Shown: positions 10,311 to 20,118 of the stretch, piece after piece
How positions within the stretch are numbered: position 1 is the first letter of the stretch
Layout of the letters: every line of letters begins with the position of its first letter
Source: Falsiruegeria mediterranea M17
GTDB taxonomy: Bacteria > Pseudomonadota > Alphaproteobacteria > Rhodobacterales > Rhodobacteraceae
DNA length: 64,000 bases
Reading direction: 5' to 3'
Assembly (NCBI RefSeq): GCF_900302455.1
Contig: NZ_ONZG01000017.1
Location: 1 to 64,000, forward strand
Made by a program: the position numbers and the translations under genes
The notes under the pieces: model-generated
Databases searched by the model: none
Told to the model about the DNA's origin: nothing
What the model saw: only the letters and a program-made list of their open reading frames with translations

Positions 10311-11852
10311 ATGAACCTCGGAAACCTAGTGACTCGATCAGCCCTGTTTTGGGCGGAGCGTGTCGCACTCAAGGATGAACGCGTCGAACTGACCTATGCG
10401 CAATTGGACGACCACACGAACCGCCTTGCGGCCGCCCTGACCGGGCTGGGTGTTGTCAAAGGCGACAGGGTCGCCGTGCTTTCCTGGAACCGGGTTGAGA
10501 TTGCCGAGGCCGAAGTGGCGCTGCTGAAAGGTGGCTTTGTCCGTGTGCCAATCAACGCACGGCTCTCGACTGATGAGGTGATCCATGTCTGTGCCGACAG
10601 TGAGGTGCGAGTGTTGATCACGGATGAGGCGCATCTCGCTGCTGCACAACATGCTCTTGCTGAAAACTCCGGGTTGCAGACGCTGCTCGTCATGGGGGAC
10701 GGCGGCAGCTTCGAAGACGCTCTTGCGCAGGCAGACAGCAGCCCTGTCAGCGTCGAAATCGATCCCGACGACATCGTCGTGCATCATTATACCTCAGGAT
10801 CATCCGGTGTGCTCAAGGCCGCGATGCATTCGCTGCGCAATCGTCGGGCGATCTTGCGCAAGATTACCTTTCGCTCGCGGCTTTATCCCGATCAGCCCGA
10901 GACGTTTTTGCACGTGGGACCCATTACTCACGTGTCCGGGATGGCGCTTATGCCCTTGCTTGCACAGGGCCACACCAACGTCATCCTGTCGCGGTTTGAC
11001 GTGGACATGTATCTTTCGACGCTTCAGGCCGAGAAAGTGACACAGACCTATCTGGTCCCGACCATGATCAACCGCATCCTGGCCGCACCGAACCGAGGCG
11101 ACTACGACCTCTCCTCACTCAAGTTGCTTCGGTACGGTGCGGCCCCCATTTCCCCTGCGCGCCTACGCGAAGCGGTCGAGTTCTTTGGCCCGATTCTGAA
11201 CCAGGGCTATGGCGCGGGCGAGGTCTGTTCCTCGGTCACGCTGTTGACCGAAGCCGACCACGCGCTGGCCATGAACGGACGGCCGGAGCTGTTCAGCTCT
11301 TGTGGGCGTGCGCTTTTTGAAACCGAGGTCAAGGTTGTAGATGACGAGGGCAACGCGTTGCCTGTGGGAGAAGCGGGTGAACTGGTCGTGAAGGGCGAGG
11401 ATGTCATGCAGGGCTATTTCAACGCGCCCGAACTGACGGCGCCGGTGCTCAAAAACGGCCGCTATCACACTGGCGACATCGCTTACATCGACGACACCGG
11501 CTATATCTTCATCATCGACCGCAAGAAGGACATGATCGTCACCGGCGGGTTCAATGTGTACCCCAACGAGGTCGAGCATGCGCTGTTCGAACGCGCGGAA
11601 GTGTTCGAAGCTTGCGTTGTTGGTGTTCCAGACGCCGACCTGGGCGAGGCCGTCAAAGCCGTGGTCGTGGCCCGCGATGGGGCCGAGATCGACGCTGAGG
11701 CCCTGATCACCCATTGCGCCGACAAGCTTGGCAAGTTCAAGAAACCGCATTCTGTCGATGTTGTGGCCGAGCTCCCCAAAAATGACGCTGGCAAGATCCT
11801 GCGACGCCAAGTGCGCAACAGATATTGGGCCGGTTCGGATCGGAAGGTGTGA
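10311..11852 (+). CDS. Acyl-CoA synthetase (AMP-forming, class I adenylate-forming family)
   Basis: A 513-residue enzyme predicted to activate a carboxylic acid with ATP and CoA via an acyl-adenylate. The family motifs are in order: the phosphate-binding loop YTSGSSGVLKA near residue 159 (with Ala where Gly is usual), GYGAGEV near 299, YHTGDIAYID near 384, the hinge DRKKDMIVTGGFNVYP near 403, and the catalytic lysine in PKNDAGKILRR near 494. The start at 10311 is chosen because AAGGA lies seven bases upstream and the N-terminus then matches the family. It heads an operon with acyl-CoA dehydrogenase, CoA transferase and thiolase. Substrate unknown; a medium-length, branched or aromatic acid is possible. 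Confidence 0.9.
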   Translation: MNLGNLVTRSALFWAERVALKDERVELTYAQLDDHTNRLAAALTGLGVVKGDRVAVLSWNRVEIAEAEVALLKGGFVRVPINARLSTDEVIHVCADSEVRVLITDEAHLAAAQHALAENSGLQTLLVMGDGGSFEDALAQADSSPVSVEIDPDDIVVHHYTSGSSGVLKAAMHSLRNRRAILRKITFRSRLYPDQPETFLHVGPITHVSGMALMPLLAQGHTNVILSRFDVDMYLSTLQAEKVTQTYLVPTMINRILAAPNRGDYDLSSLKLLRYGAAPISPARLREAVEFFGPILNQGYGAGEVCSSVTLLTEADHALAMNGRPELFSSCGRALFETEVKVVDDEGNALPVGEAGELVVKGEDVMQGYFNAPELTAPVLKNGRYHTGDIAYIDDTGYIFIIDRKKDMIVTGGFNVYPNEVEHALFERAEVFEACVVGVPDADLGEAVKAVVVARDGAEIDAEALITHCADKLGKFKKPHSVDVVAELPKNDAGKILRRQVRNRYWAGSDRKV

Positions 11853-11854
11853 CC

Positions 11855-13072
11855 ATGAGCCAGGGGTTGAACCGAGCGACATCCGGCCTGGAGACCGGGA
11901 AATTTGCCGAGCTGCGGAGTAAGGTCAACGATCTGCTCTACAATGAAATGCTGCCGTTCGAGAAAGAGAACGGGCTGACCCATGAGACGCGGTTCGAGCG
12001 GGAACAGCTCGAAGAGTGGTGGAAACGCTCGCGCGAGCTGGGCATCTACGGCTGCAACCTGCCCGAACAGTTCGGCGGTCTGGGCCTGTCGATTGATCAG
12101 CTGTGCACACTGAAAGAGGACGCCACCCGGTCGAATGCGGCACTCTATGGCTGTGTTCTGGGTGAGAACGGTGGCCCGATGCGGATCGGCTATATAATCA
12201 CACAGGCCACGGACGAGCAGAACGAAGAGTTCTTCTACCCAGCAGCCCGCGGTGAGCGCGCAGGGTGTTTTGCCCTATCCGAACCCAACGCAGGCTCCGA
12301 CGCTGCCCGCATCGAAACACGTGCCGTCAAGGACGGCGATGACTACATCATCAACGGCCACAAGCGGTTCATCACCGCCTCGCGCACCGCAGATTTCGCA
12401 ATCGTCATGTGCGTGACCGACCCGGATGCAGGGTACGATGGGGTGACGGCGTTCCTGGTGGATGCGAAATCGCCGGGCTACCGGATCGAGGGGCATTATC
12501 TGCCCATGTCGGGCCAGCACATCGACAACGATATCATTCTGGAAAACGTCCGCGTGCCGGCGCGCAACATCCTGGGCGGATTGGGGCGTGGCTTCAAGCT
12601 GGGGATGGAGCGGATCAACATCAACCGTCTGCTGCAATGCCCCACCATGCTGGGTCATGCGCAGTTCGCGCTGGAACAAGCGTTGGACTATTCGAACCGT
12701 CGTGTGCAGTTCAAACAACCCATCGCCAACTTTCAAGCGATCCAGCACATGTTAGCGGACATGAAGACCGCGAATTTTGCCGCGCATTCAATGATCCATG
12801 CCGCCGCTGCCAAGGCCGACCGGGGCGAAAACATCCGTACCGAGGCGTCGATGTGTAAGGTGTTTGTTGCCGAAAATGCGTTTCAGGTGGCCGACAAGGC
12901 GATCCAGATCCACGGCGCCACCGGCATGACCAAGAACCATCCCGTGGAATGGGTTTTCCGCCGCCTGCGCATGTTCCGCGTGCTGACCGGCAGTTCGGAA
13001 ATCCAGCGCAACACCATCGGCAAAGGCATTCAGAAGACCTGGAAAAAAGCGAACCCTGAGGCAGCTCAATGA
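11855..13072 (+). CDS. Acyl-CoA dehydrogenase
   Basis: A 405-residue FAD enzyme that should introduce the alpha,beta double bond into an acyl-CoA. Visible features are the N-terminal helical domain, the FAD/substrate segment GCFALSEPNAGSDAAR, the NGHKRFITAS strand, and the C-terminal GATGMTKNHPVEW and GSSEIQRNTIGKGI motifs. The start is two bases after the stop of the ligase gene, with GGAAGG six bases upstream. The product should pass electrons to ETF. It ends in a four-base ATGA overlap with the next gene. The family is certain; acyl-chain preference cannot be read from the sequence. Confidence 0.92.
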   Translation: MSQGLNRATSGLETGKFAELRSKVNDLLYNEMLPFEKENGLTHETRFEREQLEEWWKRSRELGIYGCNLPEQFGGLGLSIDQLCTLKEDATRSNAALYGCVLGENGGPMRIGYIITQATDEQNEEFFYPAARGERAGCFALSEPNAGSDAARIETRAVKDGDDYIINGHKRFITASRTADFAIVMCVTDPDAGYDGVTAFLVDAKSPGYRIEGHYLPMSGQHIDNDIILENVRVPARNILGGLGRGFKLGMERININRLLQCPTMLGHAQFALEQALDYSNRRVQFKQPIANFQAIQHMLADMKTANFAAHSMIHAAAAKADRGENIRTEASMCKVFVAENAFQVADKAIQIHGATGMTKNHPVEWVFRRLRMFRVLTGSSEIQRNTIGKGIQKTWKKANPEAAQ

Positions 13073-14241
13073 CGAACGATTGGTCTTTTTTGAACGGCAT
13101 GCGCATCATTGACCTGTCGCGTTTACTGCCTGGTCCCTTTGCGACCCAGACGCTGGCCGATCTCGGCGCCGAAGTTATCAAGATCGAGGAACCCAAGCAT
13201 GGCGACCCTGGGCGTCGATTGGGCAAGGACATGTTTGCGCGCCTGAACCGCAACAAGCGGTCGCTGACGCTGGATCTTAAGTCCGACGAAGGCAAGGCAG
13301 TGTTGACTGATCTGCTTAAAGGCGCTGATGCGGTTATCGAGAGTTTCCGCCCCGGTGTGATGGACCGGCTGGGCTTTGGGTATGAAGCGGTGAAGGCGCT
13401 GAATCCCGCCATCGTCTATTGTTCGCTCTCGGGCTTTGGTCAAACCGGCCCCTATCGCCAACGCGCAGGCCACGACATCGACTTTTTGGCGCTGTCGGGC
13501 TATTTCGCGGTGCCCTCTCAGGTCAACGACAAGCTCGCGCGCCCCAAGGTGCGCCTGTCGGATTATGCCGGTGCTATGTACGGCGCGCTGTCGCTGGCAG
13601 TCGCCATGGGCTCGGCCAAGATGAGCGGTAAGGGGCAGTATCTAGACGTCTCGATCACCGATGCGATGGTCAACTGGTCCGCGCCGCTGGTGCGGATCGC
13701 GCATGATCTGTGTGACGGCGACCCGGACCGGATGTCGTTTGTGATGCCGGACAATGACATCTTTGAAACCAAGGATGGCAAGCACGTCGCCATCGGTCTG
13801 TTTGAAAACAAGTTCTGGCTGGTTCTGGCGGACATGATGGGCGACGAGTTCCCCGATCTGCGGCGCGAGGACTACAAGACCAACAAACTGCGCAACCAAC
13901 AAAAGGCGGCAGTACACGGGCTGATGTCACAGATGTTCGCCTCGAAGACTCTGGCCGAGTGGGAGGAACTCTTTGGTCCGACCGATCTGCCTTGGGCCGT
14001 GGTCTATGAAGACATGCGCCTGTTCGACGACCCGCATCTGATCGAGCGCGGGATGTTCGGTGAATTGGGCGCAGGCGAGGACAAGACGTTCCAGGCTGGA
14101 TACCCGACCAAATTTTCGGCCGGTCTGAATGAGTTCCGCACCGCCCCGCCCAAAAAGGGGCAGGACACCTACGAGATCCTGCGCGGATTGGGTCATGACG
14201 CAGCCGCCATTCAGGCGATGCGCGATGCGGGGGTGATCTGA
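13069..14241 (+). CDS. CaiB/BaiF family (class III) CoA transferase
   Basis: A 390-residue type III CoA transferase that moves CoA between carboxylic acids through an aspartyl-CoA anhydride. The N-terminus has the family pattern LPGPFATQTLADLGAEVIKIEEP, followed by NRNKRSLTLDLKS. The likely catalytic aspartate is in RLSDYAGAMYGAL near residue 165. It overlaps the dehydrogenase stop by four bases and its own TGA overlaps the thiolase ATG, so translation is coupled. With an acyl-CoA ligase in the same operon, two activation routes exist. It might recycle CoA from a pathway product or, as in some relatives, act as a racemase or hydratase. Confidence 0.88.
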   Translation: MTNDWSFLNGMRIIDLSRLLPGPFATQTLADLGAEVIKIEEPKHGDPGRRLGKDMFARLNRNKRSLTLDLKSDEGKAVLTDLLKGADAVIESFRPGVMDRLGFGYEAVKALNPAIVYCSLSGFGQTGPYRQRAGHDIDFLALSGYFAVPSQVNDKLARPKVRLSDYAGAMYGALSLAVAMGSAKMSGKGQYLDVSITDAMVNWSAPLVRIAHDLCDGDPDRMSFVMPDNDIFETKDGKHVAIGLFENKFWLVLADMMGDEFPDLRREDYKTNKLRNQQKAAVHGLMSQMFASKTLAEWEELFGPTDLPWAVVYEDMRLFDDPHLIERGMFGELGAGEDKTFQAGYPTKFSAGLNEFRTAPPKKGQDTYEILRGLGHDAAAIQAMRDAGVI

Positions 14242-15445
14242 TGACGCAAGCGTTCATTTGCGATGCCATCCGCACGCCCATCGGGCGCTACGGCGGTGGT
14301 TTGTCCGGGGTCCGGGCCGACGATCTGGGTGCCGTGCCCTTGAAGGCCCTGATGGAGCGGAACCCGAACGTGGATTGGGAGGCTGTGGACGACGTTCTCT
14401 ATGGCTGCGCCAATCAGGCGGGCGAAGACAACCGCAACGTGGCACGTATGTCGTCGCTGCTGGCTGGGCTGCCCGAAAACGTGTCTGGTACAACCCTTAA
14501 CCGGCTTTGCGGCTCGGGTCTGGATGCCGTGGCCTATGGCGCGCGTGCGATCAAATCGGGCGATGCCGAGCTGATCCTCGCAGGCGGCGTCGAAAGCATG
14601 AGCCGCGCGCCTTTTGTGATGCCCAAAGCCACCAGCGCCTTTTCCCGCGCAAATGAGATGCATGACACCACCATCGGCTGGCGGTTTGTCAACAAGTTGA
14701 TGAAGGCCCAATACGGCGTCGCTTCGATGCCGGAAACAGCCGAGAACGTGGCGGAGGACTTCGGCATCAGCCGCGAGGATCAGGACGCATTTGCCTGCGC
14801 TCGCAACAGCGGGCGGCGGCGGCTCAAGCGGCTGGGGTCTTTGCCGAAGAGATCACACCGGTCACCATCCCGCAGCGCAAGGGCGATCCCAAGGTGGTCG
14901 ACACCGACGAGCACCCGCGCTCGGAAACCACAGCAGAAGGGCTGGCCAAGCTGCGCGCGCCCTTTCGTGAGGGAGGATCTGTGACGGCGGGCAATGCGTC
15001 GGGCGTCAACGATGGCGCGGCGGCTTTGATCATCGCCAACAACGCGGCCATCAAGCGCCATGGGCTGACCCCGCGGGCGCGAATTGTGGCCGCCGCTGCG
15101 GCGGGTGTTGCGCCGCGGATCATGGGCTATGGCCCTGCTCCGTCTACACAAAAGCTGTTGTACCGACTGGGCATGAGTATCGACCAGATCGACATCATCG
15201 AGCTGAACGAAGCCTTTGCCGCACAGGCGCTGGCCGTCACACGGGCCCTTGGCTTGGCAGATGATGCAGCGCATGTGAACCCCAATGGCGGCGCAATTGC
15301 CTTGGGGCACCCCTTGGGCATGTCGGGCGCGCGGTTGGCGTTGACAGCGACCAATCATCTCTCACGGACCGGGGCTTCGCTGGCGCTCTGCACGATGTGC
15401 ATCGGCGTTGGGCAAGGAATCTCCGTGCTTCTGAAGCGTGTCTGA
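14241..15445 (+). pseudogene. pcaF: Acetyl-CoA acyltransferase / 3-oxoadipyl-CoA thiolase-like, frameshifted
   Basis: Two frames together make a full-length thiolase of about 401 residues. The first (14241 to about 14795) contains DAIRTPIGRYGGGLSGVRAD, the nucleophilic cysteine in NRLCGSG near residue 90, and AGGVESMSRAPFVM. The second frame (to 15445) contains [30 protein letters not shown] with the catalytic histidine, and [12 protein letters not shown] with the second cysteine. The switch lies at about 14793-14796, where one C appears to be missing: GCCTGCGCTCG would read correctly as GCCCTGCGCTCG. The protein most resembles PcaF-type thiolases. The shift may be a real mutation or a sequencing error; without it the operon would finish a beta-oxidation-like cycle. 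Confidence 0.85.
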
Positions 15446-15747
15446 CGATCTTAGCCTCAAGTATCCCCCACCTCGCGAAGCGTCCTTGGGGTTGGTTTGG
15501 TCGCCTTACGTGGCAATCGTATCCATCGTTCATTTCTCAACAAATTTTCTAAGCATCGGATTTCCGAGCGCCTAATGCTGACGCTGAATTTCAGCACCGC
15601 AGCAACGATTACTCCCCTCGTCCTGGCCCCAGGCGCTGCGCCAATCGGTACTGCTGGCCGACGATGGAGGATTGTTGAAACAACCACGAGACTGGCACTC
15701 GGATGACAGGACCAGAGCGTCAATCTGAAGGAGGATCCAACCCGGCT
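15446..15747. other. Intergenic interval without recognised gene
   Basis: About 300 bases between the converging thiolase and LysR genes. Short open frames exist on both strands, but none has recognisable protein character or a convincing ribosome site. I see no clear terminator hairpin. Confidence 0.5.
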
Positions 15748-16706
15748 CTATGATTTCTGATTGTCGGCTCTTTCGATGGCTAGGTCGCCTTTGATAATCC
15801 CTGCTTCAAACAGCTCATGGCAGATCTCCATCATTTCTTGCCGCACCACTCGCGTGGCTGCATTCAATGGTTGATTTCGTGGCCACGCCAGAAAGATGTT
15901 CCGAACCAGGTCCGGATTCACCAACCTTTGTGCTGTAAGTTCACCTCGGCGCCACAAGGCGTCGAATGACGGCCAAGGCAGGACGCCATACGTAACACCG
16001 CTGCGAATATAGCTGATACGCAAGCGCGTAGACTCGGTCGTGACACGCAAATTCAGGGTCCGCCCCATTTTTCTGCTGCATCTTCGATCATTTCACGCAC
16101 GGCATGAGATTGTTGGCTGAGCACCAGAGGAACAGAAAAAAGTCGTTCGACATCTACGGTTTCCAATCCATTGCAAACCGGATCATCCGGCCGACGTTTT
16201 GAAACCAGAAACAAAGGTTCGGAATAAAGATGCAGATATTCGGCTTTGGGGCTCTGCTCGCGTGTCGCAAGGATGCCAAGGTCGACGCGCCCATTTTCGA
16301 TCATTTCCTTAACTCTAAGCCCGAGTTCTTCCATGATCCGCAAATCGACTTCTGGGTATTTTCCAGTGATCCTCTCAAGCAACAACGGCGCGACGTGCAC
16401 ACCCAGCATGGGGGGCACAACAATCGATACTTCTCCTCTGGGGGTGTCGGCTTCCTTTCGAACGTCGTCTGTTGCTTGCTTTATCTGCGCCACGATCTTT
16501 CGTGCATGCTGGTACAGGACCTCGCCGGCCTTTGTCGGCTTTACACCCCGTGACGATCTAACCAACAAATCCGTGGTAAGTTCTTCTTCGAGGTTTGCAA
16601 TATGCTGACTGAGAGCGGGTTGCGCAATGTGTAACACCCGGGCGGCACTGGACACGCTGCCTTGGTCAACGATCGAGATGAAGTATCTGAGTTGGCGGAT
16701 ATTCAT
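15748..16706 (-). pseudogene. LysR-family transcriptional regulator, frameshifted
   Basis: The N-terminal part (16706 down to about 16065) has the LysR helix-turn-helix (MNIRQLRYFISIVDQGSVSS, then AARVLHIAQPALSQHIANLE) and the first half of the effector domain. The frame stops right after AAEKWGGP. A second frame starting inside the same bases (RTLNLRVTTESTRLRISYI) supplies the rest of the effector domain to 15748, for about 319 residues in all, a normal LysR length. The break is in a GGGG run near 16061-16064, where one more G restores the frame. It may be a homopolymer error or a genuine knock-out. Position suggests it once controlled the adjacent acyl-CoA operon, though it points toward it rather than diverging from it. 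Confidence 0.8.
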
Positions 16707-16779
16707 CCGGTCCTCTGCAACGTAGGGTAGTCAGTTTGCTTATACCGCAGATGCCGCGAGAAGAGAATATGATGATGTG

Positions 16780-17166
16780 TTAGCTAATGTCTTGCGCAAA
16801 TGACGATCTGAACTTCGCACCCCAAACGCCGTCTATTTCCATGACGACCCACAGCGACCGAAACGATACGATCGGAGCGCCATCCCTGTCGAACCGTTGG
16901 ACCAGAGCATCAATGTGAACCTTTGTGCTGCTGGCTTGCAGAGGTTTCAGGTGACCCCATTCTGTATGGCCCCAGTTTCCACCCGCCCGCCGGTGAAAAT
17001 CATCCATGTAGTTCCGGTGATTTTCCCAAGTTTTGACTGTGTCGCCCGCCAAACGCAAATGAGGAAAATGCAATGTTCTAGCAACGCCTTCCGGATCGCG
17101 CGCATTCAGGGCGTCGACATGCCGAACCATGACATCAAGAGCTGCCTCTATGGCTTTGTCATTCAC
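16780..17166 (-). CDS. NTF2-like / SnoaL-fold small protein
   Basis: A 128-residue protein with the pattern of the NTF2-like superfamily. An N-terminal helix (ALDVMVRHVDALNARDPEGV) is followed by beta strands containing FPHLRLAGD, a WGHTEWGHL segment, and a final strand ending WVVMEIDGVWGAKFRSSF. Members act as small isomerases, hydrolases or binding proteins; no active site can be assigned here. It lies upstream of and on the same strand as the broken LysR gene, 73 bases apart. A G-rich stretch about ten bases upstream of the ATG may serve as ribosome site. Confidence 0.65.
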   Translation of the reverse strand: MNDKAIEAALDVMVRHVDALNARDPEGVARTLHFPHLRLAGDTVKTWENHRNYMDDFHRRAGGNWGHTEWGHLKPLQASSTKVHIDALVQRFDRDGAPIVSFRSLWVVMEIDGVWGAKFRSSFAQDIS

Positions 17167-17377
17167 ACTTTGCCCCCCGGAACCACCACGCCACGAACCG
17201 TTGGGTTTCGGCGGCGATGCGTCTGTTGAAATGGCGATAGTCGCGCCATTTCAGACCTTAATTTGCGAGCGCAAGAGGGCAAAATACAGAATACCTATGG
17301 GCGAAATAGGATTCCACGATGGCCACTTTTTTGTCGGATGTAACGCGCGCCTGCAGCGTCACAGCCACATTTCATGT

Positions 17378-18445
17378 TTACATCGAACTCTCTGCCAATT
17401 CTGCCTTAAGGGCGGACATGAGCTCATGCGCTGGCAATGACCGGGCCAGCGGCGCGCCCTGCCCTGCCCATTGCGCTCCGTACCCGCCTTCACCCTTGGC
17501 GCTGGCTGCAGAATTTAGAGATTTACCCGCATCATAGGTACGTGGGTAGTCTGGGACATCTGCATCCGACACATCCTGCCCCCATCGCGTGAACCGGTTC
17601 TGCAAGCATCTTGCCGGTCGGCCCGAGATAACCCGCGTCATCACCGTGTGCTTTGCTGGATCACCCAGCAAAGCCTTGCGGTAAGCTTCGTTTGCACTGC
17701 TTTCTTCGCAAGCAACAAAAGCTGTCCCCAACTGCACCGCAGCGGCCCCGAGAGAGAGCGCCGCCCGAACACCTGCGCCGTCCATGATGCCTCCGGCGGC
17801 GATCACCGGAAGCTTGGACTCGCGAACCAATATGCGGGTCAGAGCAATGGTTCCATGCCGATCATCTGGCGCGTTTTCGTCAAAACACCCCCGGTGTCCA
17901 CCGGCCTCCCATCCTTGTGCCACGATCGCGTCCATACCCGCGCTTTCGGCCAAACGCGCCTCGTCCAGGTTCGTGGCGCTGGCGATCAGATAGGTGCCTT
18001 GTGACTTGAAAGCAGAAATTTGTTCCGGGGTGGGCAGACCGAAGTGAAAACTGATGACCCCCGGCCGCGTCTCCAGCAACATGGCCGTCATCTCTTTGTT
18101 GCCCACAAATATATCGTAGATCTCGCTCAAACTCGGGGGCGGCGTCGCATCAAAGGATGCAAACTCAACCTCCAGACGCTCCAGCCATGCGGCATCCAAC
18201 CCCTCATCTGCACGTGCGGGGCGATGGCAGAACACATTGGCATTGATGAACCCATCTGTGAGAGATTGCGCCTCTTGGATCATGGCGCGAGCGCCATCCA
18301 CCGTGGCGGCCCCCACGCCCAACGATCCCAGACCACCCGAAGTCGACACTGACGCCGCCATGGCGGGTGTCGAAACGCCTGCCATCGGTGCCTGGATGAT
18401 GGGCACTTGCAGGTTCAACCGACTGCAAAATTCCGTGCTCTTCAT
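17378..18445 (-). CDS. Nitronate monooxygenase family protein (FMN-dependent)
   Basis: A 355-residue TIM-barrel flavoprotein of the nitronate monooxygenase / 2-nitropropane dioxygenase family. The N-terminus reads VPIIQAPMAGVSTPAMA with a glycine-rich GGLGSLG loop. GWEAGGHRG carries the likely catalytic histidine, and VIAAGGIMDGAGVRAALSLG forms the phosphate-binding site for FMN. The start at 18445 is chosen because AGGGGG lies six bases upstream; a longer frame upstream does not look like family sequence. Members oxidise nitronates such as propionate 3-nitronate, and some act as enoyl reductases. It stands alone between the NTF2-like gene and the MocR gene, all on the minus strand. Confidence 0.85.
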   Translation of the reverse strand: MKSTEFCSRLNLQVPIIQAPMAGVSTPAMAASVSTSGGLGSLGVGAATVDGARAMIQEAQSLTDGFINANVFCHRPARADEGLDAAWLERLEVEFASFDATPPPSLSEIYDIFVGNKEMTAMLLETRPGVISFHFGLPTPEQISAFKSQGTYLIASATNLDEARLAESAGMDAIVAQGWEAGGHRGCFDENAPDDRHGTIALTRILVRESKLPVIAAGGIMDGAGVRAALSLGAAAVQLGTAFVACEESSANEAYRKALLGDPAKHTVMTRVISGRPARCLQNRFTRWGQDVSDADVPDYPRTYDAGKSLNSAASAKGEGGYGAQWAGQGAPLARSLPAHELMSALKAELAESSM

Positions 18446-18598
18446 GGACCGCCCCCTCGAATGGTCTCTTACGTATATTGCGGTCACGTTAGGGGCATAT
18501 CTGACCGAAAGCCATGCTCGGTTCGCCAACATCTTTTCATGCGCCTCCGGCGCGGGAACAGCGATTGAGCCGAGGTGCAGAATTAATGGATCCGGACC

Positions 18599-19969
18599 CT
18601 AACCGATCCATACCTTGGTCAACACCGCATCCCTCAATTCAGCGAGATCCTCGGCCAGTTGCGCCTCGGAAATTGGGCCGCCCAGACAAACACGCATGGC
18701 TTCGGCCGGTGGGCCCGAGACCGTGAAGGCGTCACTTGGCATAAGACCGATTTGGCGACCGGTCATTCGCCCCATAACTTCGGCCCGGCTGGTGCCGGGC
18801 GGCAAGGTCAGCCAAACATTGAACGCCTCGTCCTGTCCACGGACATCGCACCCCCTGAGCACATCGCGAGCCAAGGCTTGCCGCCGCTTTGCCGCGCTGC
18901 GCACGAAACCCTGAAGCGCTTCGGCGGTGCCGTCCTCGATCCAACGGCTCATGAGCGCCGCACTGATCGGTGACGTCATCACATTGCTGGCACGTAAAAC
19001 CTGCGCAAACTGCCCCTTGGCTTGCCCCACAGGCACGGTTGTCAGTGCCAAGCGGAGACCAGCTCCGAAACACTTGGACAGGCCCGCAATGTGCCACCCA
19101 AGCTCAGGGATCAGAGTCGAAATCGGCGACGGCGCGTCCGAGGCCACAAAGCAGCACGCATCGTCCTCTATCAAAGGGATGTCGTGACGGCGTAGGATGT
19201 CAGCGACCCGCTGCCTGCGATCTTCGGGCATTGTATAAGCCCCAGGGTTCTGCAGTGTGGGGTTCAGATAGACCGCAGACGGCCAATGCTCGAGAATGGC
19301 GCGCTCCAATGCGTCCGGCAGAATCCCCTGGGTATCGATGTCGACCCCAACAAGGCGCACCCCAAGTTGCGCGGTGATGGCCCGCACACCGGGATAGGTC
19401 ACCGCCTCGCACAGAACCGTTGGCCCGCTTTCACTCAGGTGTGACAGCACCGCGTGAACAGTCGCATGGGCCCCCGGCGTTATGACCAGTTGCTCGAGCG
19501 CAACGTCTTGCCCGTTCTCGGCCATCCAACGTGCCGCAATCTCGCGATCCTGCTGGCTGCCGGTGACGGATTGATATCGCAAGAGCGGCACCAGATTGGC
19601 CGAGACATGTCGCAACCCCTGCTCCATGCGCGCGATCAGTTCGGGATCATCCGGTTCGGGCGGCATATTCATCATTGGGTCTTCTTCCATCGCACGGCGT
19701 GGGTCTGGTGCCTCGCGCTCTTTCGATGGTGCCCGTACAAATGTCCCTCGGCCAACAAAGCTTTCGATATAGCCCCGTTTGACCGCTTCGGCGTAACCAC
19801 GCGACACGGTGGTGAAATCCACGCCAACCTGCTGCGCCACCTTTCGCTGCGCTGGCAGGCGATCACCGGGCTTGAGCGTCCCCGCCTCGATATCGGCGCG
19901 GATGGCCTCGGCGATCTCTACGTAACGCGGCTTGCCTGTCTCTTGCAGGGTGAGGTGCCATTGGGTCAT
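18599..19969 (-). CDS. MocR-type GntR / aminotransferase-like transcriptional regulator
   Basis: A 456-residue regulator combining an N-terminal GntR winged helix (residues about 10-80, including LKPGDRLPAQRKVAQQVGVD and TTVSRGYAEAVKRGYI) with a class I aminotransferase-like domain. The PLP-binding lysine is in AGLSKCFGAGLR. Family members bind PLP as a co-effector and usually act on the divergent neighbouring promoter. The ATG at 19969 has GGAG six bases upstream; the ATG four codons earlier does not. The nearest target is the divergent DUF983 gene across an AT-rich interval of about 150 bases, and self-regulation is likely. Confidence 0.87.
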   Translation of the reverse strand: MTQWHLTLQETGKPRYVEIAEAIRADIEAGTLKPGDRLPAQRKVAQQVGVDFTTVSRGYAEAVKRGYIESFVGRGTFVRAPSKEREAPDPRRAMEEDPMMNMPPEPDDPELIARMEQGLRHVSANLVPLLRYQSVTGSQQDREIAARWMAENGQDVALEQLVITPGAHATVHAVLSHLSESGPTVLCEAVTYPGVRAITAQLGVRLVGVDIDTQGILPDALERAILEHWPSAVYLNPTLQNPGAYTMPEDRRQRVADILRRHDIPLIEDDACCFVASDAPSPISTLIPELGWHIAGLSKCFGAGLRLALTTVPVGQAKGQFAQVLRASNVMTSPISAALMSRWIEDGTAEALQGFVRSAAKRRQALARDVLRGCDVRGQDEAFNVWLTLPPGTSRAEVMGRMTGRQIGLMPSDAFTVSGPPAEAMRVCLGGPISEAQLAEDLAELRDAVLTKVWIG

Positions 19970-20118
19970 CGGTGTCTCCATCGCCGGAATGACAATGGAG
20001 ATAACCGTACAAAGCGATCATTGCAAATCATTAAGCATCAATTACAGAAATTGTATGGATATTGATTGCATTTCCAGCGCGACTCACCTAGATGCAACGC
20101 TGAAACCGAAGGACGCAG
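19970..20118. promoter_or_regulatory. Divergent promoter region between the MocR and DUF983 genes
   Basis: The interval is notably AT-rich compared with its neighbours, especially 20020-20080. It contains the dyad CAATT-ACAGA-AATTG and the related words TTGCAAATCA and TTGCATTTCC. MocR proteins generally bind paired repeats in such divergent regions, so this is the likely operator. Exact promoter elements cannot be fixed. Confidence 0.45.

Noticed and set aside
14894-15445. Second thiolase fragment as a separate gene
   Set aside because: It continues the first fragment exactly once one base is restored and has no start site of its own.
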